The notes beneath the pieces are model-generated. The model was not told the origin of the DNA and made no database searches. It saw only the letters and a program-made list of their open reading frames with translations. This document shows positions 21,550 through 33,195 of a stretch of 64,000 bases of DNA, in pieces. The position numbers were made by a program, and so were the translations under genes. The DNA is taken from positions 9,119,501 to 9,183,500 of the forward strand of contig NC_080569.1 of NCBI RefSeq assembly GCF_030253575.1, given 5' to 3'. Every line of letters starts with the position of its first letter. The stretch's first letter is position 1. The DNA comes from Rhododendron vialii. Its lineage: Eukaryota; Streptophyta; Magnoliopsida; Ericales; Ericaceae.

Positions 21550-22526
21550 AGCTCTTGAAGGTCCGGAAGACGTTACTGCAGTGGGAAGTACTTTTGACTT
21601 GGAGGCCTGATTTTTGTTGGCAGTGGTGTGCCTATATGTCGTAGTTTTAGACCGGTACATATTTCAGTTTATGCAATGTAGATCTTGAGCTTGATGTTAA
21701 GTTGCATCTCAAAACTACTAATCACCTAAATAGAGTATCGTTAGTATGAAATATGAATCGACGTTGAAAGCTTTCAACGAGGTTTTGTTTTTTGAAAGGC
21801 ACATGTTGCAGATGTTGCTTCTTACTTACTTATATAGGTACGTTAACTGCCTTGATTCCCTCTTAGTCATCAACAGGCTATATACTATGAAAACAAGGTG
21901 TAGTATTGGTTTGATATAGTAGCTGCGTAGTGTAGCGTAGAGCATATTACAGTCATTTGTTCAGGACCCATAATGCTGCCTTTGGCAACTACTTCTTCAG
22001 GGTTAACAATTGGCCGGTAATCTTCGTTTCTGCCTAGGATTCATCTGAGGTAGGACCGAATTGCGGGACGTGAAATTTTTCAGAAATTGGGGACTTCTAA
22101 AGGCTTCCTCCTGCAGCCTCACTTGTTTGTTTGAACATTGATCATCTAATATATTATGCGTTGACTACACCTATTCCATTATTTGTTTCTCATTTCTTTC
22201 AGTGTTTTATGAGCTCATGAGGCAATAATTTACAGGGAGCTGACATGGCTTGGGTGCGCCTAGTTTTTACTTTTCATGATAGAAATATCTCTTCAATCTT
22301 TCGAAAATCTTAAATGTTAAAAGTTATGAAAGCAGCTATATGCTAGTAGCGACCGGAAACAACTAAAGACCCAACCTTGTTTACTAGACTGATATTTTAA
22401 GACTTGCATTGGATCAGCTCTACAAGAGAAGAATAAAATTGTGACACCGAAGTTAATTTTTTTGTACAAGCAGATGTTGTCTGCAGATTACTATACAAAT
22501 GACAACATTTTTCGGGTCAAATTAAA

Positions 22527-22529
<3 letters not shown>
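21550..22529. repeat. DUF674 copy 3 3' region and duplicated spacer, block B
   Basis: Non-coding. From about 22080 it is the partner of 14140-14640 in block A. The first part corresponds to the 3' end of DUF674 copy 1 (for example 21541-21660 versus 9503-9620). Confidence 0.75.

Positions 22530-22576
<47 letters not shown>
22530..22576. repeat. CT microsatellite between two copies of a 50-bp word
   Basis: A pure (CT)n run. The sequence 'gcagattactatacaa.tga.aacatttttcg' stands on both sides (about 22482-22516 and 22591-22623), so the microsatellite lies between short direct duplicates. Confidence 0.85.
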
Positions 22577-22579
<3 letters not shown>

Positions 22580-22965
22580 GATGTTCTCTGCAGATTACTA
22601 TACAAGTGAGAACATTTTTCGAGTCCCCTATTCTCCTCTCCAACCTCAAGGTTATTAGGTCTTCTCTCTCTCTCTCTCTTGATGGGTTATACAGACACAT
22701 GAGAAGAATTTAAAGGTTAATATATCACACAGAAAAGAGATTGACCTTGGGGTTGCCTCTGTTTGGAAAGAAAATCCCCAGCTGAAGGCTCCAGACGATC
22801 TGTAGCGTTTGTAACCTCATTTTGTCTCCACACGATATCAAGTTAAATGCAACTGGAGACTGATCCATGGAAATTCACATAGCTATCAATCAATATGCAG
22901 CTGTGTAAAGAAACCACATCTTGCTGCAACAGAGAACAGTGCATATGCCGAGCATGCTGTGCTGA

Positions 22966-25900
22966 TTATTCTACTGCTGTCAGAAACTCCTTCACATTCG
23001 ACAGAATGCCCTTGTTATATGGATTTGTAAACCTTGTTTCGCTTCGACTTGGGGTTTGCCCTGAACAGAGAAATTTCAAAGACCAGTTTTGGTAAAGATG
23101 GAACAACTTTTTACGAAGACACCAAATCATTTAATTACAAACACCTGGTTCAGGATGGACAATCAGATGGAACTCTGGATACCTCTTCCAATTTATCTGC
23201 ATACAAAGGGAAAAAAATCTATCAACCAAACTGCAGATATCACTTCCCCTATTTGTTATGCATAACACCACCTTAACCTGACTTGAGCCATCCACGGTGC
23301 TGGCTATACAATAACCTAACTTCTTATATGCCCTCTAGAAGAGTAAAAATCAAATTCTACATTAGGTCTTCTCAGCACAGTAATGCAGCCATCTGTGTAT
23401 CTCGGCAAGATTTGGAGGGTAAACTGTATTCCCCAGATCAAAGTGGAGGTAGATAGTTTTACCAGGAAGAGCTTATTGACATTAAAATGGCTCGGGAGGA
23501 AGTTAGCATAAAAAACTTAGTTAACAAAGGAAGGCGGAAGCTAAACACCAAAGCAATATATTTGACAACATAAACATCCGCTGCTTCAACAGAATGTTTC
23601 TTAACAGAGCTCAAGAAACCAAAAAAAAATGTTGGAAAATCAAGGATTACAATGTTCGCAGTTATACTCTGCAAGCATTCACAACATAATGAGAAATGGC
23701 TTGACAAACTTTAAAGCTCAGCATATAACTACTATTTTAAGTGGAGTAAAACAGATAGTATAAGAACTCACCCATTCATCAGTTCTGATGTTGAAACAAA
23801 CACAATAAATATGCCATGCCAGGAACGCTCCCTGTAAACATTCGCCAGCATGACCTGTTAGATAGTTAAACACCCTGGAAACGTTTCTCGACAATACGCC
23901 ATTCAAGCACAGGATAATTTATGTAAGAGCAGAAGCAATATACACCTGCCATAGCAATTGGAGAAGGGAGAATATCATTGTGCTGGTTGCCAAATTTATA
24001 GACAAACTAGCCTGCACACATAAAATGTCAATATAGCAAAAAGATTGAGTGATACTGTATGAAGAGTTTCAATTTACCTGCCAAAATGACTTAGCACAAA
24101 AGGGAAAATACCAGGGAAAGAGATACTGTAACATACCAGTTGCCTAGTTTTATCCAGGATCTTAACCTTTGCAGTGTCTGAGATCCATCTACAAGAATGC
24201 AAATTAGCACAACTGCTCTTACCATGCATAAAATGTTGAAACTTACAAATTAACTATCCAGATACATAAAGCCATACCTTTTTTTTTTTAATGGAATTCT
24301 AAAAGTTCAAAACATGATAGTGATACATAAATGGTTAGAAAGGTATGCTAATCAACCAAAGCAAGAGTTTAGCAATTTCACGATGTTCAAAAACCTGCAA
24401 AAAATATACCGCAACCTAGAATGACAAAATCATCAAGTCTAAAATAGTCAAGTGATGACTGCAGATTCATCTCTTATTTAGATCTTTTACTTGGGCAAGA
24501 CTGCAGATGTTTATAAGCCCCCTTAATGCATATAAGATAGATTTACAATGTTTTGGTCCAATTTTTAGCCAATATGATCCAATGCCGAACAGCAAAACAA
24601 GCTTTTTCTGTTTTTGCAGTATATGTGCTCACAAATGTATTTAGGCATAAAGAATTCAGGCTTACACTGAGCTGAGCTTGCTACATATGAAGCTTCAGTA
24701 AGAACAAACCCAGCAAGGAGGATTATAAAGAGGACATGGTTCTTCTGACCTGGATTAAAGAAAAATCAACTTCAGCACCCACCATGGCAGAAAGGACCAT
24801 AGGTGACCAAAATGAATTATAGTTTAATATCCAGCAAAAGGAAACATAGTTTCCCCATGCAAGAATTGCTTTTGCAGGGATGAAAGTAGGGTGAAGTATC
24901 TCCAATAATCTCATAACCTACATGTGACCTGTGAGTCTGTGACCATACCTATACAGTTCCCAAAAGCAGGACAGTGGTGGTCAAACCCCTTTACATAAGC
25001 CTTGCAGTGCCCACAATATCTGACTCTCTGGAGTGGAATAGCGGTCTGTGATAAAACCATAGACTGAGTGCTTCAGGATACGAAAGAATTCGATGATAAA
25101 TGAGTAAAACATGTGCAAAAATTTGTTTTTTTGTAAATAGAATTTAATGCAGATAGAACCCTGAGATACGTTCAATTGAGATAATAAATTGCTATACTGA
25201 AATGCAGGTTCAGACCATTATGCACATACTGCCACCAGATATGAACAAAGGGTTAGGCTTTTCAACACAAAATCCAGATTCAAAGCATTCAAGAACCAAT
25301 TTGAAAACATAGGTGTTATGGTATAAACAGACTCAATAACTCAAGTTTCAGTGGATGTTCATAGTTTGTTACAACGACATTTGAGACCCTGACTTCCTAG
25401 TATTTTTTGAAATCAAAATAGTAGTTGAAATGTGAAATTTTAACTAGCAAGGCTACCGAAATCAATTTTCAAAAGTAAAACTAGAGGGTAAAAGATTATG
25501 AGCAGTATTTATATATTAAAAGAGTAAAAGATGAAATCACTGGAATCAACTTACTTCTTCGACAGAAAACTCATAGGGCATGTCACAAGTTGATGGCACC
25601 AATTCCTGCATCAGTAGGGGTAGTTTCAGTAGTCATGTTGTCTTATCTAAATGGATGGGAATCTCACGCTCTCAACATTTACAACATTTGAATGTGCTTC
25701 AAATACTGATACAGGGCGCTCTACAAACTTGTTGAGATGGGAAGATTCAGTCGTTACAAAACCAGGGTCTGTTGACAGGATACTGGCACCAACAATATAC
25801 ATAATCAGGATAGTAGATAAATAAATGAAAATTTCTTGCGAATCTTAAAAGTAATTTTCCTGTACGATGAGATCAATTTGATTAGCTTGAGAGTAGAAAC

Positions 25901-27389
25901 AAGAATCTAACCTGCATAGACCAACCATGAGCATAACGAACTCTGTATTCAGAATAAAGTCCATCAAAGGTGAAATGACTGCAAAGAAAAAAGGTATATA
26001 AGGATGTCAGTATTTGATACAAGTCAAACACAAAAACCTAGAAAAGACGATTTCTCCATAAATAATTTTGTAAGCACTACAAGTCCCTTTGACATTAGAA
26101 CCATGAGGTAGTTGGGTGCAGGTTGAGATACAAAATTCGGGATTTGCCAAAATTTAAGATGGGAAGAATCTATCGTCTACACAAATCAGAAACTCCATCA
26201 AACACAAGGTGGTAAAGGAACTTCAAATTTAATTTATTTGCTTCAAGATAGACAAATTTTGCCACCCACAAAAAAAAAAAGAAAAAAAAAAAAGGAGAGC
26301 AGAACTCCAACATACAATACTTATATTGGACTTCGATAACAAATAATCAATTATATCAAAATTTCTCTCAGTAAAGCAAGATGCCATGTAGACAACCTTT
26401 GCAGATGCCGGAGGAAATCAAATTATTAGGGGAATGAAAAAGTAGCAATGAGGAGTGAAATTGGTGGTTCAAGCTTCTAATTCTAAAGGCAATGCAACAA
26501 AATGGGGGATGAGAAAGTGGTGAGCGAGAGTGCTCCAAGATGATTTTGATCCCAACTCCAAAGCACATGGTATGGTGACTAATAAGTACAGTATGTGTTA
26601 CATTTTGAGCGTGCAGGTATATTCTTAGTTCAAAAATTGCTTTAGAGCTACACAAAGATGTTTCAATCACAATTCATGCTATACTAGTAATTCACTTCAT
26701 TATGTAAGCATTTACATGTACTTTCAAACGAATGGATGTACCAACTGGCTTGGGTGGAGCTTCCATGGGTCAAGCGGGGTCACTTGACCCTGTTGACATC
26801 CACATTTTCCCGTTAAATTGGTTAAATTTTTATGCATTTGACCCCACAATTTCAATTGAATTGCCGCAAGTATGAAACGATTCGGCTAAAACCATAATTT
26901 TGCCCTATTTTTAAAGCTAGTATTTCACTAACCATGGTCAATAAATGTGGATAATAGTCATTTAATGCTAAAGAAGTTAGACTTTCAATACGCATTTTTC
27001 AATTAAGAATACACATTCGCAAACTTCTATGCATAAATCATGATCATCGACACATTTTTAGCACAATATCACTTCCCTAAGGGCTATCAATCATCAATAA
27101 TTTTGTAGTAGCAATACATATTGAAATTTTGATTAGCGAACCAGAAGAAGATTAAATTGAATTATCCTAATCCAAACTAGAGACTATAGAGAGATTAGTG
27201 GAACAGAAAGAGAGTGTGACCTTGTCGAATTACTCCAATATAAACACCCCAACCGAACATAATATTGAGAAAAACAAAGGCCGGCGCCGACGCTCGGAGT
27301 CGAAGTAGTCTCTTGCAGCATCTCCCAACAGCAGCCAGTGCCAACATTGCTACAGCTGAAGAGAAACAACCACTTACTCCATTAATCAT
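22966..27389 (-). CDS. DHHC-type protein S-acyltransferase (palmitoyltransferase)
   Basis: Eleven-exon minus-strand gene, assembled by GT-AG junctions that keep frame: 27221-27389, 25912-25978, 25683-25782, 25555-25605, 24949-25027, 24666-24749, 24137-24177, 23946-24011, 23772-23831, 23145-23196, 22966-23060 (stop TAA 22966-22968). The product is about 287 residues. Exon 5 encodes VRYCGHCKAYVKGFDHHCPA and then FGNCIG, the catalytic DHHC motif. Hydrophobic segments lie in exons 1-2, exon 6 (HVLFIILLAGFVL) and exons 8-9, as expected for a multi-pass membrane enzyme that attaches palmitate to cysteines. The C-terminus has FTNPYNKGIL. The upstream zinc-ligand half of the usual cysteine-rich domain is not visible. 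The start is uncertain: ATG 27389 directly follows a TG microsatellite on the minus strand, and ATG 27347 lies just inside a good acceptor-like site (tttctcttcag), so a 5' exon may exist. Confidence 0.88.
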
Positions 27390-27400
27390 GTATAACAGAT

Positions 27401-27480
<80 letters not shown>
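27401..27480. repeat. Compound CA/TA/GA microsatellite
   Basis: (CA)n, (TA)n and (GA)n abut in 80 bp, 12 bp upstream of the first ATG of the DHHC gene on the minus strand. It probably lies in its leader or promoter. Confidence 0.9.
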
Positions 27481-27482
<2 letters not shown>

Positions 27483-27937
27483 CTGAGAGAGAGAGGAAGG
27501 TGAGGAGAGAGGAGTTGGGGAAGAAGCAAAGAAGCATGTAAAGGGCCAGCTGAATTAGAGAAAAAGAGACGAAGGACGTCAGACAACGACTGATCAAATC
27601 GGACGAGGCTCTTCGATTCCTTGTGTGCTCTACTGATTCTGCTCGCATTTTTTCTGCTCCAGAGGAATCAGTTGTAAAAACGAAGACCTTTCGTGGGGGA
27701 GGAAAACGCACCGAGGGGGAGTATAGTTAAATTTGATACTAGTAAAAAAAAATGAGGAAATCAATTTCCCCGGGTCGGGAGGGATCCGGATTCTTTGGTG
27801 GTGGGCTGTGACTGTGAGGGAAGCGTGACCCGACTGAACGTGGCTTCTTCACTCGCATGGGAACTTGGGCCAGACTTTTCCGTAGTATAAGGCTAAAATC
27901 CGGCCCTTATCTAGGTACAGTTTTTTTTTTTTTTTTG

Positions 27938-28065
27938 GAAAATGGCGGCCAATAAAGTATTTTGATAATTAATACTCGTCAAAGATATTTTCAGAATTAA
28001 CAAATGTTCTCAGTATGTCCTTGACGGATATTAATTATCAAAACACGTTATGAGCCATCATTTTC
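27938..28065. mobile_element. Small hairpin MITE
   Basis: The arms 'ggaaaatggcggccaataaa' and (reverse complement) 'ggaaaatgatggctcataac' continue into 'ttttgataattaata.tc.gtcaa', giving a near-complete hairpin of about 125 bp. Confidence 0.65.
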
Positions 28066-28539
28066 CCTTTTTTGTTTTGTTTTGGTGTTTTTTTAGGAAA
28101 ATTAATTTCTACACCTCTCTAATTGATGTAAACACTTTTTTTTTCCGTCTTTTAGCAGATGAATTTACGAAACAATCCTTGCATGCATACACTTTTTACA
28201 AATTAGGTGTTCAAGAGTGAGAAATTTGGATGTTCAAATCAAGCTAAATTAAAATTACTACATGTTTTATTTAACAAAGAAAAAGGGGTATTCAAGTGAT
28301 CACCCTTTGCAAAGGGTGGAGCCCCATTGCTACAGGGATTTGTCCAATATGCGCGTAAGCTGACCAAGAACACTCTGCATTACCCAAAAAAATATTAAGA
28401 GAAGCTCAGGACATCCCGCATTATCGAGAGAGAGAGAGAGGGGCCAAAGGTGGCTAGGGAACATGTCACGCCTCTATCCATGTGGACGCGTCAACTTGAA
28501 CAACACAAGCACACTCATACATCGAATGAGTTCGAATCC
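28066..28539. other. Spacer
   Basis: AT-rich sequence with a short GA run at 28426-28440. No gene or clear repeat is seen. Confidence 0.45.
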
Positions 28540-28704
28540 TGTCAAGTTTGCTAAAAACCTGTTGGTCCATTTTGTCACAAAACCTTCCCCTAAAATACTT
28601 GTTTAGAAATAATCCCAGCCCTTGATTTTAGTAGAATGTTTTGTGGCTCAATTTTGGCCACAAAATGGACCAAACAGACAAACAGGTTTTTAGCAAACTT
28701 GACA
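28540..28704. mobile_element. Foldback MITE with 22-bp perfect inverted ends
   Basis: The 22 bp at 28540-28561 are exactly the reverse complement of 28683-28704 (core GTTTGCTAAAAACCTG). Pairing continues imperfectly inward (ggtccattttgt / acaaaatggacc). Confidence 0.75.
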
Positions 28705-28987
28705 TGATCCGAGCCCGACATGGAACATGCATTTCCGAGCCCGGACCGGACCACCAGAGATCCAAGTCCAACAACAAATAATACTACTATTATTACTACG
28801 AGACCGCTAGGCACTGGTACTTCCTGTTCCTGTTTCGTTACAAGTATTTATTTCCTTAGCTTTCCCACACATTTGCGTCCACATTTTGGTATATCATTCA
28901 CTGCTACGTCCTGATCGATCTGACCCCAATTGAAACTTGACTGGGATATGATTGGCTGAGGGAAAGAAAGAGAAAGATGGTGGATCT

Positions 28988-28991
<4 letters not shown>

Positions 28992-29023
<32 letters not shown>
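28992..29023. repeat. CT microsatellite
   Basis: Pure (TC)n run. The flanking 28705-29470 spacer contains no gene I can support. Confidence 0.85.
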
Positions 29024-29026
<3 letters not shown>

Positions 29027-29477
29027 TTATTGGCCATGCTGTTACGGAGTTTTCGTTGCTTTATTCCTTCATGCTCATGCTAGCTACCTTGGTTCTTGCA
29101 AAAAGCAAATCCCATCTCTAGATTCCCACTTGCTTTTCCTATTCTTTGTTGAATACTTAACATATTACTACTATTACCCTCTAGAAGATACGTTTCAAGT
29201 TTCAACAATTACAGAAAATTCCTCGTGAATGGACGGTGGTATTGATCCTTTAGAATTAGTTAGAGTATGCATGCGTTGATTAGTTCGGACAACTAGGTTA
29301 TTCATAAAATTAGAGCAAATTTACTTGTTGGTGTCGAAATGATTACCGTATCCAAAAGTTGAACATAGGAATGTTGTTGAATTGGTTTGAACTCATTTTA
29401 GTACAATTTTAAATACATGATATTACTATCCATGTAAACTCATCTGATTTCAAATGCAAAATTTTTTTTTTGACTAA

Positions 29478-29778
29478 GGGGGTGTTTCCTCTAACAAACA
29501 TGTTTTGGATCACAATTTTTTAGTTTTGTCCCTATTCAAATATTTTTTTGCGTTTGTTAGTTTTTTATCAAACTTTTATTTAATCTTGGTTTGTCTCGAC
29601 GAGAGGAATTAAAAAAGTAAAAAATTATGACATTTACACAAGTATGTTTGAAAATATCAGAAAAAGTTCAAATTACATAAAAATTTGGCGCAAAACTAAC
29701 AAACAAGAAAAAAAAATTGAATAAGAACAAAATAAAAAAATTATGCTCCAAAACTTGTTTGTTAGTAAAAAACACCCT
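29478..29778. mobile_element. Tourist-like MITE
   Basis: The ends GGGGTGTTT and AAACACCC are inverted and TAA lies at both borders, as in PIF/Harbinger-derived MITEs. The interior words 'ctcgacgagaggaat' and 'aattgaataagaacaaa' recur in the element at 51347-51716. Confidence 0.65.
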
Positions 29779-29897
29779 TAATTAGGTGATGTGTCAGATT
29801 TAGTAACCCAAAAATTCCTTGCAAATTTGATATCAATGATTATGGACAACTTTGCAACTACTACATATTTTAGCAGCAAAATTATGACATGGTAGCA

Positions 29898-29902
<5 letters not shown>

Positions 29903-29935
<33 letters not shown>
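29903..29935. repeat. GA microsatellite
   Basis: Pure (GA)n run. Nothing else is recognised between 29780 and 30280. Confidence 0.85.
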
Positions 29936-29940
<5 letters not shown>

Positions 29941-30297
29941 AAAGGCAATAAGGCGAAGATCGAGTACCATCTTCTACTTTTGACTCCCTGGTACACCGGT
30001 CTAACCTTATGCCATTCTTTCTCACACTTCGATTTCGTCGAAATTTGCATGGTTTTAAGTGGGATTTTGGCGTTTTCTCGACTCTCTCTCTCTCTCATCA
30101 ATCTTTTCTTTTTTTGGTTACAACTCGTCAATCTCTTCAACTTTAATTCTCTAAACCACCGTGTTATAAGTTATTAGTCTGTTATTCTAATTAATTATAT
30201 CATTCAAAAATCATTTCTATGGATGTCTAAATCATAACGAGAAATCTGGACATGTATACTCTCATGTTCCATACAGATGATCCACACATAGAATGAT

Positions 30298-30426
30298 TTT
30301 TTTTTATTTTTTTTTGCTCGGCAAAACGAAACATATATATAAACTCGAAAGGGTACATCGAGGGGCTCGAGTGACGAAAGCTAAACAAACTTACACAAAC
30401 AAGCAGCAAAAATAGAAAAAAAAAGC
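30298..30426 (-). mobile_element. Short retroposon with a 13-bp target duplication
   Basis: A 129-bp insertion with a T-rich left end (the tail of a minus-strand retroposon reading '...ttgccgagcaaaaaa'). It is flanked by a perfect 13-bp direct repeat, CACATAGAATGAT, at 30285-30297 and 30427-30439. Variable-length target duplications plus a poly(A) tail mean target-primed reverse transcription, so this is a SINE or a severely 5'-truncated LINE. Confidence 0.8.
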
Positions 30427-30439
30427 CACATAGAATGAT

Positions 30440-30755
30440 ATAGTCTTACAGAAGCCCCAGCAAACAGTTGTTATATATATAGAGAGCCGAAATAATCTAA
30501 TCCAATACCAACTTCTGCCCACAACTCCTAAATGCATGTCTTCTCGAAATTTAAGTTTTGCATATATTCGTATACTAAATCACATAATGCACCTGTATGA
30601 GCAAAAATCAGAGTGTGAAAGCATCTTTTGTAAACATTTCAAACTATTAAGATACGAGAGAGTGAGGCAGAGGCTAGCTCATGACAACGATTCGAAGCTA
30701 GAGCGAGGAGTAATACAAAAGGATTAAGTGGCCTGGTTCCTACATAATAAGGTTT

Positions 30756-30801
<46 letters not shown>

Positions 30802-31750
30802 ATGACAACATGGGTAGTTCTGTGGCAGCTGGTTCCCTGGGCTAGTTTTAGAAGATGATGATCACAGCTACATTTCATGGCAGAGGTCAGAAGAACTTAG
30901 ATGACATCAACTTAATTTCCAAGACAAAATGCATGTCAGCATGTAGTACTATGTTAAGGAAGTTCAATCGAAACATCATTTTATCTTCCATTTCTTCATT
31001 TTACTCATCAATTAAAAAAAAAAAACATCATTTCCAAAACAATAGGGAAACTCCACGAGCATATGCAAAGGCCAAATTACCAAAACAATTTTTGAGATGC
31101 AGACAATCAGCAACAACTCATAATACTACATTGTTACTATTTCCACCCATGGAATTGTATTTAGATCAAGAATTCCTTCTCGAATTCGTTTAGTGCTAGT
31201 AGAATTTTAAATAAGGTATAAATGTATCTAGCTAGAATTCTTGAATGACAAATGAATGCTGTATGTTTTTGCAATATTCACCACCCCCCAAAAAAAAAAA
31301 AAATGAAGTGTCAGAGTGACTGATCTTCAGCTGAGAAATAGGGCTCTTGGAGTCCGTACTCTGTTGACGCAAACAAATCCTAATGATCAAGTCCACAATA
31401 CATTATCCATGGAAATTAATCAGTTCATATCCCCTCCGGAAAAGCAAATAACAAAAGGGCAATCACACATGCATCTCCATACAATTAGTATATGTAGAGC
31501 AAACCCAGAAAGCACAATGTTCCAAGAAGATAAAAACAAAAGGAGAAAACTAAGTAATTAAAAGCACATGAAAACTCTACCAGTAGTTCTTCCTTCTTCA
31601 GCTCACTATGATACGATGCAACTTATATAATCCTCAAACTAAATTAACCCCCGAATATTTCACCACTTCGCTATCTTTTCCATTGTTCAAACTTCATTTA
31701 GAAAGAAGCGTCATGGCGATCTTCCACCGATATGAATGAAGGGACAAGAT
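30440..31750. other. Spacer downstream of the Dof gene
   Basis: Contains a (GA)n run at 30758-30799 and the dispersed repeat at about 30577-30652 shared with 365-440. An open frame at 30855-31193 has no recognisable domain and I do not call it. Confidence 0.5.
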
Positions 31751-32808
31751 TTACAGCAATTGGCTGGTGGAAGAAGAATTAACCCCAGAAAATTCTGCCC
31801 ATTGATTCCCAGTGCTCCAATACTCCGAACCGCCGATAAACTGCCTTGAAAAGTTAAGCCCTTGGCTGTCTTCCATTTTCACCGGAGTTTGGTAATTTGT
31901 GGGTAGCTGATGGTCAAGACCACCCAAGAAAGGCAATCTCCACTGTTCCACTCCACCCACTAAAAGATTGCTACTTCCACCCGAATTACCACCCATCTGA
32001 AACCCCAAATCTGCCTCCCCGCCACCGTTAGTCACCGCCATCTGTGCCTGAAATCCGGCGATATTCGAGCCTATGTTCCCACCTCCATATTGACCAAGAC
32101 CTTGTAAAGTAGCCATGAAGGAAAATTGTGGTGATGGTTGAGGAAAATGACTGCAGCTAGAGGGAGATGGACTCACACTTGTTGACTTACTAAGTCCATT
32201 GACTTGAGACTTGGAGCTAGCACTGTTGCTCTTGCTTCTCTTGTTCTTCCGGTAGCCCCCACCGACCGGCACGTTTCTGAGGGCACCTCCTCTAGTCCAG
32301 TACCGGCGACATGCCTTGCAGAAGTGCCGCGGCTGAGTGAGGCTGTAGTTGTTGAAATAGCAAAACTTTGTGTTGGTTGAATCGCACCGGGGGCAGTTTA
32401 GTCCTGCCTCCGGTTGCAGCACCTTTGCTCGCCGGGCTTGATCTACCATTGAACCTGGTCTTATCGAGCCGCTGCCGCCGCCGCCACTTCCACCGCCCAC
32501 TTGGGGTGGTGGCAGCTGCGGCTGAAGTGGTGAATTTTCATTTAGACTTCCCTGTTGAACCTAAAAAAATCTCAGTACCCAAAAAAGAAGGTCAAGAAAA
32601 ATAATAGTAATTAGTAGTATATGGTATATTCATGACAAGTGAAAGACTAACAAGGAATTTGAATATAGCTAGATCTTTTGAAATGATCATATGCTTTTGT
32701 TTTTCTTTTTGGTGAAGAAGATGTGTAAAGAAATTGGAGAGATGATTGAAGCTTTACCTGGTGCCAATTGGAGTGATCTGAATAAACTGGAATAGATGAG
32801 AAAACCAT
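31751..32808 (-). CDS. Dof-type zinc-finger transcription factor
   Basis: Two exons: 32758-32808 ([17 protein letters not shown]) and 31751-32551, joined in phase 0 across a GT-AG intron, for about 283 residues. The N-terminal MVFSS...NW signature is typical of one Dof subgroup. The Dof finger follows a glycine-rich linker: [20 protein letters not shown], then [12 protein letters not shown] and [14 protein letters not shown], giving the C-x2-C-x21-C-x2-C zinc ligands and the basic tail (KNKRSKS). Dof proteins are nuclear and bind AAAG-core DNA. The C-terminal half is Ser/Asn/Gly-rich with a WAEF-like end and no other domain. The subgroup member cannot be fixed without a tree. A 19-G run (32853-32871) lies 45 bp upstream of the ATG on the opposite strand. 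Confidence 0.95.
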
Positions 32809-33151
32809 GTTTTTAAGTACCGATCTTTTCCTCTTTTATGTAAAGTTTTGATGGGGGGGGGGGGGGGGGGGTGTTTGTTTTTTGGAAATATATGGTGGAG
32901 AGAGAATCGGGGGATGATCAGTGGTGAATAGAAGAGGAAATGAGAGGAGATGGAGGAAAAGAGAAAGAAGATGAAGGGAAAGATGGGGGGGAGGGCTTTT
33001 GTTTTGTTATTCTTTTTGTTTTTATTATGTTTTTAGGGTTTTGAGTGGACGAAGTTTCTTCGTCTTTAAGCTTCTTTTTGATGCTGTGGACTGCGAGGTA
33101 GTGCGCGGAGGAAAAGATGGAGAATGGTGACTCTTCATGCAAAAAGAGATC

Positions 33152-33152
<1 letters not shown>

Positions 33153-33194
<42 letters not shown>
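33153..33194. repeat. GA microsatellite upstream of the Dof gene
   Basis: Pure (GA)n run about 345 bp upstream of the Dof start codon, probably within the promoter or leader. Confidence 0.85.

Positions 33195-33195
<1 letters not shown>

Noticed and set aside
27400-27711. Minus-strand open frame of 103 residues upstream of the DHHC gene
   Set aside because: It translates the compound microsatellite into Ser-Leu, Ile-Tyr and Cys-Val runs; it is more likely leader or promoter sequence.
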